Assembly (NCBI GenBank): GCA_041671505.1
Contig: JBAZBK010000021.1
Location: forward strand, 1-64,000
Source: JACPDH01 sp041671505
GTDB taxonomy: Bacteria; Acidobacteriota; Thermoanaerobaculia; Gp7-AA8
Direction: 5' to 3'
DNA length: 64,000 nucleotides
Of this stretch, positions 36,550 through 44,716 are shown in pieces; within the stretch, counting starts at the first letter, position 1; the number at the start of each line of letters is the position of its first letter. Made by a program: the position numbers and the translations under genes. The notes below the pieces were generated by a model, which saw only the letters and a list, made by a program, of their open reading frames with translations, searched no databases and was not told the origin of the DNA.

Positions 36550-37656
36550 ATGCCCGTCCGGTACCCGACCACCACCGACCTTCTCGGAGCCCACGTCTCG
36601 ACGCAGGGAGGGATCGCGACCGCCTACCAACGCGGCGTGACGATCGGCGCGAACTCCCTCGCGCTCTTCTCCAAGAATTCGAACCAGTGGGCGGCAAAGC
36701 CGTTAGGCGACGCCGAAGTCGCGGGATTCCGCGCAGCGCGTGCCGAATCGAAGATCGGCCCGGCGATCGCGCACGCGTCGTACCTGATCAACCTCGCGGC
36801 GCCGCAGGACGAGCTCTGGCAGAAGTCGATCGACGCGATGGTCGTGGAGCTCGAGCGCGCGGCGCTTCTCGAGCTCGACGCGGTGGTGCTTCATCCCGGA
36901 GCGCACGTCGGCGAGGGGATCGAGAAGGGAATCGAGCGCATCGCGCACGCCCTCGACCACGTGCATGCCCGCACGCCGGGGTGCCGCGTTCCGATCCTTC
37001 TGGAGACCTCGGCGGGACAGGGCTCGTCGTTAGGCTGCTCGTTCGCGGAGATCGGACGGATGCTCGCCCTCGTCGCGGAGCGCGCGCGGCTCGGCGTCTG
37101 CTTCGACACCTGCCACGTCTTCGCGTCGGGATACGACATCCGGACGCGCGACGGCTGGAATGCGACGATCGACGAGATGCTCCAGACCATCCCTCTCGAC
37201 CGCATCGGTGCGTTCCACCTCAACGACTCGAAACGCGAGCTCGGCTCGCGCGTCGATCGTCACGAGCACATCGGCAAGGGACACATCGGAACCGACGCCT
37301 TCGGCTTCCTGCTCAACGACGATCGCTTCGCCGGAATCCCGAAAGTCCTCGAGACGCCGAAACCGACCGAGTTCGACGCGGACATCGAGAACCTGACGAT
37401 CTTGCGGTCTTTGATCGGGAAGGCGACAGGCGAGAGGCGAGAGGCGATGAGCCGGCTGGAGGGGAGGCCAGAGGCCATAGGCCAGAGGCCAAAGCAGGCG
37501 GCGAGTAAGGCAAAGGACGAGAAGACGAAGGGCGGGAAGCAGGCGAAGAAGCCTGCGGTCGGGAAGCCTCCGACGAAGAAGCCGGTAGCGAAGACGAGCG
37601 CGGCGAAGAAGGGTGCAGGGAAGAAGCCGCGCCGCGGAGCGGCGAAGGATCGGTAG
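36550..37656 (+). CDS. nfo: Endonuclease IV with a repeat-derived, Lys-rich C-terminal extension
   Basis: 368 residues against a usual ~280. Residues 1-285 are a standard TIM-barrel AP endonuclease IV: GAHVSTQGGI, HASYLINLAAP, VLHPGAH, LETSAGQGSSLGC, GVCFDTCHVFASGYD, FHLNDSKRELGSRVDRHEHI and GKGHIG carry the three-zinc ligands. It cuts DNA at abasic sites. Residues ~292-320 are encoded by the same heptamer repeat seen in gaps (GERREAMSRLEGRPEAIGQR), and the last ~48 residues are Lys/Ala/Pro-rich (KKPVAKTSAAKKGAGKKPRR), like a histone-H1-type tail that may bind DNA. Confidence 0.92.
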   Translation: MPVRYPTTTDLLGAHVSTQGGIATAYQRGVTIGANSLALFSKNSNQWAAKPLGDAEVAGFRAARAESKIGPAIAHASYLINLAAPQDELWQKSIDAMVVELERAALLELDAVVLHPGAHVGEGIEKGIERIAHALDHVHARTPGCRVPILLETSAGQGSSLGCSFAEIGRMLALVAERARLGVCFDTCHVFASGYDIRTRDGWNATIDEMLQTIPLDRIGAFHLNDSKRELGSRVDRHEHIGKGHIGTDAFGFLLNDDRFAGIPKVLETPKPTEFDADIENLTILRSLIGKATGERREAMSRLEGRPEAIGQRPKQAASKAKDEKTKGGKQAKKPAVGKPPTKKPVAKTSAAKKGAGKKPRRGAAKDR

Positions 37657-37671
37657 ACCACGGCTTCAGCC

Positions 37672-37825
37672 CAATGGACTTGAGTTAAGGGGAAGACCCA
37701 GAAGTTAGAACGCAGAACGTTGAATTCAGAACCCAGAAACGGCACGTTTGAGCCCATTTCCGGATTCAAACTTCAGCGTTCTAACGTCTAACTTCGGCTT
37801 CTCCTCTGTTAACTCAAGACCATTG
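37672..37825. repeat. 154-base element with 17-base terminal inverted repeats
   Basis: Left end CAATGGACTTGAGTTAA and right end TTAACTCAAGACCATTG are inverted repeats with 16 of 17 matches. Outside each end lies a direct CGGCTTCAGCCC. Inside are AGAACGC-type heptamers on one side and TTCTAACG-type heptamers on the other, again able to pair. It lies between nfo and a lipoprotein gene and carries no gene. Confidence 0.75.
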
Positions 37826-37856
37826 CGGCTTCAGCCCTGGGTGCTCGCGGCCAACG

Positions 37857-38399
37857 CTAGTTCGTCGAGTGTTCCTGCACGGTGATCCTGGAAGTCGTCG
37901 TCTTGCCGCGCAGGCCACGGTACTTGTCGAGCACCTTGCTCGCGTCGTAGAGCTCGCCTTCGGTCTTTTCCGGATAACCCTTCCAGAGCCTGATGTTCGC
38001 GCGAGCCGTGAAGCGCCCTTCGCGCGTGGTGGTCAGGCGTGAGCTCTTCGTCTCGTCGGTGGTCGAGGTGGCCGTGCCGCTCTCCGTCGAGGTCGCCCCG
38101 GGGTTGATCCAGGTGTCGGCGTCGGTGCGGAACTTCGTCTCGTTTCCGATGACGAGCTGGTAGACGCTGAAGTGCGTCGCGTTGTGGTCGATCGCCCATC
38201 GCGCCGTGTGCACCATCAGGTTTGCTTCGGCCTCCGCGTCCGACCGCACCTCGGTGCTGTCGAACTTCACGGCCCAGCGCCCCTCGCCGACGTCGATCGC
38301 CGAATAGCCGGTATCGAATATGTGAAGGCCGGTGGAACAGGCGGCGAGCGCGAGAGTCGCGGTGAGGGCAAGGATTCGGAAGACGGGCTTGGTGGTCAT
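37857..38399 (-). CDS. Lipoprotein, hypothetical
   Basis: 180 residues from the ATG at 38399, with GGGAG upstream. A lipoprotein signal (LALTATLALAACST) is followed by a beta-rich domain in which STEVRSDAEAEANLMVHTAR stands out, then a Thr/Ser-rich segment (TSTESGTATSTTDETKSSRL). It may be a relative of CC0125/CC1285-type lipoproteins, but the match is only by feel. Exported and attached to a membrane. Confidence 0.75.
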   Translation of the reverse strand: MTTKPVFRILALTATLALAACSTGLHIFDTGYSAIDVGEGRWAVKFDSTEVRSDAEAEANLMVHTARWAIDHNATHFSVYQLVIGNETKFRTDADTWINPGATSTESGTATSTTDETKSSRLTTTREGRFTARANIRLWKGYPEKTEGELYDASKVLDKYRGLRGKTTTSRITVQEHSTN

Positions 38400-38442
38400 G
38401 AGCAGTGCTCCCTGCAGGCGCACAACCGGCCACCCGGGGCCA

Positions 38443-39354
38443 TCAATTCTCGCTCGCCTCGAACGAGAGGAACCATGGCTCGCGGCGGCCGAACCGCGTC
38501 TGAAGGGCGACGCCGACGCCGACGAGCGAGGCGAGCATCCAGACGAAGCCGCCGATCACCGGGATCATCCGGATCAATCCGAGGACGAGAAGTCCGAGGA
38601 CGACCATCGCGAGATCACCCTTGAGGACGCGCCGGCGATCGAGCTCCTCGCGGCTGCGCGCGCCGAAGAGCAGCGTCCCGACGGCGTGAAACACGACCAC
38701 CATGCCGTAGATCTTGGCGACGACCGCGACCACCGCGAGCGCGATGAGCAGCGGTACGCCGATCATGAACGGGATGAGGTAGCTGAAGACGATCGCCGTC
38801 AGGATCACGCTGGTGAAGGCGACCAGGCCGATGACGAGCGAGTGGAGAAGGCCCGCCCTGACCTCGAGCGACGAGTTTCGCAGCGCGCGCGGCGCGGCCA
38901 GCACGAACAGGAGCGCCAGCGCGAGCCAGACCAGCAGCATCGAAAGCTTGAACGCGGCGATCAGGAGCGAGAAGCGGCGGTCGAGCGTGTCGAGCAGGTC
39001 GTAGTCGTGCGTCACCTTCTGCGCGGCCGATCCGATCCAGAACGGACGGATGACCCGACCGCTGACCTTCGGAATGTCGCGCGCGTCGATCGCGCTGCCG
39101 AGCGCGACGAGATCGCCCTCGATCCGTCCCTGCGGCCCGAAGCGGACCGAGCCGCCGATCACCACGACGTCGCCGCGCACCAGCGAGTCGATCTGCACGT
39201 CGGCGCCAATGCTCTCGACGCTCGTTCCGACCGGCGACGTGATCCGGAGCGGCTCGCCGACGCTCACGACCGGCGGGCGCGAGCCTGCCACCGCCGCGAT
39301 CGACAGCGCGACGAGGACGATCGCGATCGCGGTCAGCCTAACGCGGCCGGACAT
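38443..39354 (-). CDS. Bactofilin-like polymer domain joined to a multi-pass membrane region
   Basis: 303 residues. A signal or first membrane helix (LTAIAIVLVALSIAAVAGS) precedes a short right-handed-helix-like domain (VSVGEPLRITSPVGTSVESI, GDVVVIGGSVRFGPQGRIEG, GDLVALGSAI) of bactofilin/polymer-forming type. Four to five membrane helices follow (~130-290). The start overlaps the anti-sigma gene by 17 bases, making it the third gene of an ECF sigma operon. A role in envelope stress or surface organisation is an inference from this operon. Confidence 0.78.
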   Translation of the reverse strand: MSGRVRLTAIAIVLVALSIAAVAGSRPPVVSVGEPLRITSPVGTSVESIGADVQIDSLVRGDVVVIGGSVRFGPQGRIEGDLVALGSAIDARDIPKVSGRVIRPFWIGSAAQKVTHDYDLLDTLDRRFSLLIAAFKLSMLLVWLALALLFVLAAPRALRNSSLEVRAGLLHSLVIGLVAFTSVILTAIVFSYLIPFMIGVPLLIALAVVAVVAKIYGMVVVFHAVGTLLFGARSREELDRRRVLKGDLAMVVLGLLVLGLIRMIPVIGGFVWMLASLVGVGVALQTRFGRREPWFLSFEASEN

Positions 39355-39799
39355 CGTACCCCCTGGTCCTCCGCCGCAGCAGCGCGACGAGGACGACGTT
39401 GACCGCGACGAAGGCGGCGAAGATCAGCACGTGCGTGCCGCGCGAGGCGCCTGCGAGGAAGCTCGGGATGGCGCCGATCAGCTTTCCCGAGCCTTCTCCC
39501 GGCATGCCGCTCGTCAGCGCGGCGAGAAATCCGGCGAGCGGAGAGACGCCGACCGCCATGAACGCGGCCACGCCGAGAAGCGACACGCCGAGGGCGATCG
39601 CGATCGCGGTCGCCCACGAGCGCTGGCGCGCCCCTTCCCACGGCGCGAGCGGAAGCGACGACGGAACGACATCGCGCCGCGACTCGATCGCCGCGGCCTC
39701 GAGCCCCGCCGCCGCCTTCCGGCAGGCTTCGCACGTCTCGAGATGCCCGGAATGGGCCTCGGGATCGGCGAGGTAGTCGTCGCAGCCGGTGGGCGTCAT
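39338..39799 (-). CDS. Putative zinc-finger anti-sigma factor
   Basis: 153 residues. The N-terminus has the ZAS motif HLETCEAC (H-x3-C-x2-C) seen in anti-sigma factors; then a linker and two membrane helices (TAIAIALGVSLLGVAAFMAV and HVLIFAAFVAVNVVLVAL). It would hold the adjacent ECF sigma factor at the membrane until a signal. It overlaps the sigma gene by 4 bases (ATGA) and the following gene by 17. Confidence 0.8.
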   Translation of the reverse strand: MTPTGCDDYLADPEAHSGHLETCEACRKAAAGLEAAAIESRRDVVPSSLPLAPWEGARQRSWATAIAIALGVSLLGVAAFMAVGVSPLAGFLAALTSGMPGEGSGKLIGAIPSFLAGASRGTHVLIFAAFVAVNVVLVALLRRRTRGYDVRPR

Positions 39800-40380
39800 A
39801 GAGGCTCCACGAAATTCTCGAGTGCGTCCTTGAGCATGTTACGCGCACGGAAGAGTTTGTTTTTCACCGTGCCGAGCGGCATCTTCTTCATCTCGGCGAT
39901 CTCCTCGTAGGAGAGCTCGCCGAAGTGGCGCATTTGTATCAGTTCACGATAGTCGGCCGGGAGCTTTTCGATCGCGACGTCGATCGCGGCGGAGAGCTCC
40001 TTGTTCTTCAGATCGCGATAGGGGGAAACGCCCGGATCGGGGATCTCCCGCTCGCGCCCTTCCTCACCGTCCTCTCCCGGAGTCCGCGTCAGCGAGACTT
40101 CGGGGACGCTCTTCTTTCTCAGCGCGTCGATCGCGCTGTTCTGCGCGATCCGGAAGATCCAGGTCGAGAACTGGAACTTCGGATCGTAGCGGTCGAGCGC
40201 GAGGTGCACCTTGATGAAGATCTCCTGGGTGAGATCGTGCGCTTCCTCGTACCGGTGGGTGATCCGGTACACGTAGTTGAGGATCCGCTTCTCGTACCTC
40301 CGGGCGAGCTGCGTGAACAATTCGCGTTCCCCGGAGAGAATCCTCTCCACAAGCGCGCGATCGTCCAATGTCTCACCCAT
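39796..40380 (-). CDS. ECF-type RNA polymerase sigma factor
   Basis: 194 residues with region 2 (FTQLARRYEKRILNYVYRIT, DLTQEIFIKVHLALDRYD, FSTWIFRIAQNSAIDALRKK) and region 4 (LPADYRELIQMRHFGELSYE, EIAEMKKMPLGTVKNKLFRA) of group 4 sigma factors. It is followed at once by its likely anti-sigma factor. Its targets are unknown; autoregulation is usual but no ECF -35/-10 pair is clear in the repeat-rich upstream gap. Confidence 0.9.
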   Translation of the reverse strand: MGETLDDRALVERILSGERELFTQLARRYEKRILNYVYRITHRYEEAHDLTQEIFIKVHLALDRYDPKFQFSTWIFRIAQNSAIDALRKKSVPEVSLTRTPGEDGEEGREREIPDPGVSPYRDLKNKELSAAIDVAIEKLPADYRELIQMRHFGELSYEEIAEMKKMPLGTVKNKLFRARNMLKDALENFVEPL

Positions 40381-40431
40381 CGAGAGTTACGGCTCCTGAC
40401 GTCGAAAGTTTCCGGCGAATGATAACAGGCA

Positions 40432-40617
40432 GGCGGGAGGCGAGAGGCGAAAGGCGATGAGCAGTCAGGTACGGGGCGAGAGGCGAGAGGCGAGAGGCGA
40501 AAAGCGGGCAGGGGGCGATGAGGTGAGAGGGGATGCGACGTGAGGCAAGCGAGGAGCTCACGCGCGTTCGCGTTGCCTGCTCATCGCCTCTCGCCTCATC
40601 GCCTCTCGCCTTCGACC
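40432..40617. repeat. Extended heptamer tract with facing arms
   Basis: The divergent gap 40381-40643 is nearly all GGCGAGA-type units (40432-40520) facing CGCCTCT-type units (40580-40617), able to pair as one long imperfect hairpin. It separates the sigma gene from the ABC ATPase gene. Confidence 0.8.
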
Positions 40618-40643
40618 GGGCCGCGATAAACTCTCCCCGCGCT

Positions 40644-41381
40644 ATGATCGAGATCTCCCACCTCACCAAACGCTACGGCGATTTCGTCGCGGTTGACGAT
40701 GTGAGTCTCGTCGCAACGCGGGGAGAGGTGTTCGGGTTTCTCGGGCCGAATGGTGCGGGCAAGACGACGACGATCCGGATCATCGCGGGACTTTCGACTC
40801 CGGACGCGGGTAGCGTGCGCGTCAACGGGATCGACGTCATCGCCGATCCCCGGCGCGCGAAGGCGGAGGTCGGCTACGTTCCCGACCGTCCGTTCCTCTA
40901 CGAGAAGTTGAGCGGCTGGGAGCTGCTCCGCTTCGTCTCCGATCTCTACCGGCGCGACTGGAACGAGTGCCGCCCTCGCGCGGAGCGGCTGCTCCGCTAC
41001 CTCGGGCTCGACGACTGGGCCGCTGCGCGCATCGAGAACTATTCGCACGGAATGAAACAGAAGATCGTTCTCGTCAGCGCGCTCGTGCACGATCCGCGGA
41101 CGCTCGTGATCGACGAGCCGATGGTCGGTCTTGACGCGCTCGCGCAGAAGCTGGTCAAGACTCTCCTTCGCGAGCTCGCTGCCGAGGGGAAGGCGATCTT
41201 CCTGACGACGCACACGATGTCGGTCGCGGAGGCGGTGTGCGACCGGATCGCGATCATCAACCGCGGGAAGATCGTGGCGCAGGGGACGCCCGACGAGGTG
41301 AAGAAGCTGGCGGCGGAGCCCGGCGGCGACCTCGAGAACGTCTTCCTCGAGATCACGACCGCACCGGAGCCGCAGGTCTGA
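40644..41381 (+). CDS. ABC transporter ATP-binding protein
   Basis: 245 residues from the ATG at 40644. Walker A is GPNGAGKT, Walker B is TLVIDEPMVGLD, and the signature position holds NYSHGMKQK, the variant typical of CcmA/NatA-type ATPases of export systems. No permease gene adjoins: downstream, two bases away, is prmC. The partner permease must lie elsewhere. TAAACT at 40627-40632 may be a -10, giving a leader of only a few bases. Confidence 0.88.
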   Translation: MIEISHLTKRYGDFVAVDDVSLVATRGEVFGFLGPNGAGKTTTIRIIAGLSTPDAGSVRVNGIDVIADPRRAKAEVGYVPDRPFLYEKLSGWELLRFVSDLYRRDWNECRPRAERLLRYLGLDDWAAARIENYSHGMKQKIVLVSALVHDPRTLVIDEPMVGLDALAQKLVKTLLRELAAEGKAIFLTTHTMSVAEAVCDRIAIINRGKIVAQGTPDEVKKLAAEPGGDLENVFLEITTAPEPQV

Positions 41382-41383
41382 CG

Positions 41384-42208
41384 ATGACGACGATCCGTGA
41401 GGTGCGCGCGGCCGCACGGGAACGCGCAGCGCGCGAGGGGGTGTCGCCGCGCGACGTCGATCTCCTTCTTTCCGACGCGCTCGGGCGCACGCCCGTATGG
41501 CTCCTGGCTCACGACGACGAGCCGATCGGCGACGACGCGGCGCGCGCGTTCGGCGACGCGTTAGGCCGGCGCGTCGCGCGCGAGCCGATCCAGTACATCC
41601 GCGGCCGATGCGAGTTCTACAACCGCGAGTTCCTGGTCGACGATCGCGTGCTGATTCCGCGACCGGAGACGGAGCTGCTCGTGGAGAAGGTCGTTCATGC
41701 CGCGGGGCGCGGCTCCCGCGTCGTCGACGTCGGTGCGGGGAGCGGCTGCATCGCGATCACGCTCGCCGCCGAGCGCCCCGACCTGCGGGTCGCCGCGGTC
41801 GACCTCTCGCCCGCCGCGCTCGCGGTCGCGTCGAGAAACGCGAGACGGCTCGGCGCGCGCGTCGCGTTCGCGGGCTCCGATCTCCTTTCGTCGTGCCGCG
41901 GCGTCTTCGACGTCATCGTGTCGAATCCTCCCTACGTCGCTGAGCGCGACCGCGAGCGGCTCCAGCGCGAGGTCGCCGAATGGGAGCCGCACTCCGCGCT
42001 CTTCGCGGGGACTGACGGGATGTCGATCATCGAACGGCTGCTTGGCGAGGCGGCGCAATCGCTCGCGCACGGCGGAGTCGTCGCCATGGAGATCGGCTGG
42101 GACCAGGGAGAGGCGCTGCGCGTGCTGGCCGCCGCCGGAGGCTGGCAACTCGAGCTCCATCCCGATCTCGCCGGAATCCCGCGGATCGCGATGCTGAGAC
42201 GGATGTAA
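41384..42208 (+). CDS. prmC: Peptide chain release factor N5-glutamine methyltransferase
   Basis: 274 residues from the ATG at 41384. An N-terminal helical domain (DVDLLLSDALGR) is followed by the IPRPETELLVE motif, SAM-binding VVDVGAGSGCIAITLA and the catalytic NPPYV. It methylates the GGQ glutamine of release factors 1 and 2. No prfA lies upstream as is common; instead it is coupled to an ABC ATPase by a 2-base gap. Confidence 0.93.
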   Translation: MTTIREVRAAARERAAREGVSPRDVDLLLSDALGRTPVWLLAHDDEPIGDDAARAFGDALGRRVAREPIQYIRGRCEFYNREFLVDDRVLIPRPETELLVEKVVHAAGRGSRVVDVGAGSGCIAITLAAERPDLRVAAVDLSPAALAVASRNARRLGARVAFAGSDLLSSCRGVFDVIVSNPPYVAERDRERLQREVAEWEPHSALFAGTDGMSIIERLLGEAAQSLAHGGVVAMEIGWDQGEALRVLAAAGGWQLELHPDLAGIPRIAMLRRM

Positions 42209-42228
42209 AGCAGAGGGGAGCAGGCTCG

Positions 42229-42369
42229 ATGACGAGTGAGCGCAGCAGGATGCTTTCGGGCGAGCTCTACCTGGCGTGCGACCCGGAGCTTACGGAGCTT
42301 CGAAGGCTCGCCCGAGTGCGCCTGCAGCGGTACAACGCGAACTTGACTCTCGCTCACGCAGACTTGTGA
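42229..42369 (+). pseudogene. Stub of maltose/galactoside O-acetyltransferase (Mac domain only)
   Basis: A 46-codon frame that reads MTSERSRMLSGELYLACDPE and then TELRRLARVRLQRYNANL matches the conserved N-terminal Mac domain of maltose O-acetyltransferases (MLxGELYxxxDPEL..R..A..L...YN). A full enzyme has ~185 residues with a left-handed beta-helix; here a TGA follows after ADL and no hexapeptide repeats are found downstream before the next gene. Either a truncated relic or a free-standing mini-protein. Confidence 0.7.
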
Positions 42370-42403
42370 CGGGTTTGCTCGTCCGCGGCGCCCGACTTTG
42401 ACA

Positions 42404-42420
42404 TAGTGATGCTTTCACTA
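42404..42420 (+). promoter_or_regulatory. Candidate operator upstream of the acyl-CoA synthetase
   Basis: TAGTGA and TCACTA form a perfect 6-base inverted repeat with a 5-base spacer, directly after a TTGACA (42398-42403). It lies 13 bases before the preferred start codon. TetR/FadR-type regulators of fatty-acid genes bind sites of similar size; this link is a guess. No good -10 sits 17 bases after the TTGACA. Confidence 0.4.
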
Positions 42421-42432
42421 CGGGTGGCGGAG

Positions 42433-44232
42433 ATGGCTGTGACGAAGACAGAAGGGCATCTGGCGAAGAAGATCCGCGCGCGGATCACCGTGTCCCCGAC
42501 CAAGCCCGCGATGGGCTTCGAGTCGGGTGGCAAGTGGCGGAGCATCACGTACCGGGAGCTCGGCGAGCGGATCGACGCGGTGGCGTCGTGGCTCATCGAC
42601 GAAGGCGTGGAGCGGGGCGATCGCGTCGCGATCTTCGCCGCGAACTCCCCTTCGTGGTCGATCGCCGACCTCGCGATCATGAGCATCGGCGCGATCAGCG
42701 TGCCGATTTACGCGACGAACACCGCGGAGCAGGCTCTCCACATTCTCCGTGACGCGGGAGCGACGGTCGCGTTCGTCGGAGACGCCGATCAGCGTGACAA
42801 GATCCTGCCGCTCCACGCCGAAAAGGCCGTGCGCAGGATCGCCGTCTTCGATCCGCACGCCGCGCTTGCCGCGGAAGGCATTCACGCCTTCGACGAACTC
42901 CTCGCCCACGGGCTGAGCCCACTTCTTGTCGGGCGGATGGCCGCAACGGACGAGAACGACCTCGCAGCGTTCATCTACACGTCGGGGACGACCGGAGAGC
43001 CGAAGGGCGTGATGTTGACGCACCTGAACGTTTCGAGTCAGTTCGAGACGCTCGACAGGAAGTTCGACGTCGGCGAGAGCGACCGTTCGCTCTGCTTTCT
43101 TCCGCTGAGCCACTCCTACGAGCACTGCTGGACGCTTTACGTCCTGGCACAGGGAGCGGAGAACGTCTACCTCGAAGATCCGAAGCGGGTCGCCGAGGTG
43201 CTGAAGCAGGTAAGGCCGACCTGCATGGTGAGCGTGCCGCGTCTCTACGAGAAGATCTATTCCACGGCACGTCACCGGCTCAGCCAGGCCTCCGAGCGCA
43301 AGCGCGCGCTCTTCGAATGGGCGCTGGGCGTCGGCCGCGAGGTCGGCTACCGCAAAGTGCGCAAGGAGAAGATCGGCGCGCTCCTCGCCGCGAAGCACGC
43401 GGTGGCCGACAAGCTCGTCCTCGGCAAGGTGCGCGATCTCGTCGGCGGCCCGAAGAACTTCTTCTCGGCGGGAGGCGCCGCGCTGTCGAAGGAAATCGAG
43501 GAGTTCTTCTTCTCGACCGGGCTCCTCGTCTGCCAGGGATACGGACTGACGGAGACGGCCCCGATGCTCACCTGCAACGCGCCGGGCGACTTCAAGTTCG
43601 GCACGGTCGGCAAGCCGATCGTTGGGGTCGAAATCAGAATCGCCTCCGACGGCGAGATCCTGGCTCGTGGGCCTAACCTGATGCAGGGTTACTACGGAAT
43701 GCAGGAAGCGACGGCCGAGGCGATCGTCGACGGCTGGTTCCACACCGGCGACATCGGCTCGTTCGACGAGGACGGCTTCCTCCGCATCACCGACCGGAAG
43801 AAGGATCTGATCATCACCTCGGGAGGGAAGAACATCGCTCCCAGCAGGATCGAGTCGATCATCGGAGCCGACTACTACATCGACCAGATCGCCGCCGTCG
43901 GCGAGGGGCGGAATTACATCTCGGCGCTCATCGTCCCGCAGTTCGAGGCGCTGGAGGAGTGGGCGAAAGAGCACGGGGTCTCGTCCGACTCGCTGAAGAG
44001 CATGGTGAAGGACCCGCGGGTGATCGCCTTCTTTGCCGAGCGGATCGAGAAGCAGCAGACGGAGCTCGCGCAGTACGAGAAGATCAAGAAGTTCACGCTG
44101 CTCTCCGACCGTTTCAGCCAGATCGGCGGCGAGATCACGCCGACGCTCAAGAACATCCGCAAGACCATCGCCCAGAAGTACCAGAGCATCATCGATTCGA
44201 TGTATGCGGACGACAAGGACAAGCCGAAGTGA
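42433..44232 (+). CDS. Long-chain fatty acid--CoA ligase (AMP-forming)
   Basis: 599 residues from the ATG at 42433; ATG at 42409 is possible but would overlap the candidate operator. The adenylate-forming signature YTSGTTGEPKGVMLTH, GYGLTETAPM, WFHTGDIGSFDEDGFLRITD and KKDLIITSGGKNIAPSRIE are intact. The long C-terminal part (LAQYEKIKKFTLL) fits the FadD15/ACSBG-like branch. It activates fatty acids with ATP and CoA for breakdown or lipid synthesis. Confidence 0.93.
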   Translation: MAVTKTEGHLAKKIRARITVSPTKPAMGFESGGKWRSITYRELGERIDAVASWLIDEGVERGDRVAIFAANSPSWSIADLAIMSIGAISVPIYATNTAEQALHILRDAGATVAFVGDADQRDKILPLHAEKAVRRIAVFDPHAALAAEGIHAFDELLAHGLSPLLVGRMAATDENDLAAFIYTSGTTGEPKGVMLTHLNVSSQFETLDRKFDVGESDRSLCFLPLSHSYEHCWTLYVLAQGAENVYLEDPKRVAEVLKQVRPTCMVSVPRLYEKIYSTARHRLSQASERKRALFEWALGVGREVGYRKVRKEKIGALLAAKHAVADKLVLGKVRDLVGGPKNFFSAGGAALSKEIEEFFFSTGLLVCQGYGLTETAPMLTCNAPGDFKFGTVGKPIVGVEIRIASDGEILARGPNLMQGYYGMQEATAEAIVDGWFHTGDIGSFDEDGFLRITDRKKDLIITSGGKNIAPSRIESIIGADYYIDQIAAVGEGRNYISALIVPQFEALEEWAKEHGVSSDSLKSMVKDPRVIAFFAERIEKQQTELAQYEKIKKFTLLSDRFSQIGGEITPTLKNIRKTIAQKYQSIIDSMYADDKDKPK

Positions 44233-44347
44233 TTTCGGATTTGGGATTTCGGATTGAACGGCAACGGGCGATTGGTAGCTTCGCGACTCGGCCGTCTGAC
44301 AACTAACAGCTAACAACGCCCCTCGACTCAGGACTCAGCACTCAGTA
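44233..44347. repeat. Mixed heptamer tract (GGATTTC, TAACAAC, GACTCAG units)
   Basis: After the acyl-CoA synthetase stop come GGATTTG-GGATTTC-GGATTGA, then near 44299 TAACAGC-TAACAAC, and at 44325-44347 GACTCAG-GACTCAG-CACTCAG. Three unit types, one 7-base period. Confidence 0.75.
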
Positions 44348-44360
44348 CTAGAATCTGCCC

Positions 44361-44711
44361 ATGTCCGAGCCGAACTGTCTCTTTTGCAAGATCGCCGGCG
44401 GGGTGATTCCCGCGAAGATCGTTCACCAGGACGAGCACGTCGTGGCGTTCGAGGACATCAATCCGCAGGCGCCGACGCACCTGCTCGTGATTCCGCGCGC
44501 GCACGTCGCGAGTCTCGACGCGCTCGCCGACGGCGACCATGAGATGGCGGGTCGCGTGATGCACCGGGCGGCGGAGATCGCCCGCGCGCGCGGACTCATG
44601 CCCGATGGCTACCGCGTCGTCTTCAATTGCGGCCCGGGTGCGGGACAGACGGTGTATCACATCCACGCGCACCTGCTCGGCGGCCGCGGCTTCGGCTGGC
44701 CCCCGGGATAG
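44361..44711 (+). CDS. HIT (histidine triad) family nucleotide-binding protein, HinT-like
   Basis: 116 residues. The triad motif HIHAHLLGG is at 100-107 and the N-terminal CLFCKIAGGVIPAKIVHQDE and INPQAPTHLLVIP patterns are those of HinT/PKCI proteins, including the C-x2-C zinc pair. HinT enzymes hydrolyse AMP-lysine-type phosphoramidates. It ends 5 bases before the convergent sigma-54 regulator. Confidence 0.94.
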   Translation: MSEPNCLFCKIAGGVIPAKIVHQDEHVVAFEDINPQAPTHLLVIPRAHVASLDALADGDHEMAGRVMHRAAEIARARGLMPDGYRVVFNCGPGAGQTVYHIHAHLLGGRGFGWPPG

Positions 44712-44716
44712 CGCTC

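Noticed and set aside
42418..44316. A ~630-codon minus-strand frame opposite the acyl-CoA synthetase
   Set aside because: The forward frame has all adenylate-forming motifs; the reverse frame is Arg/Val/Asp-rich with no domain.
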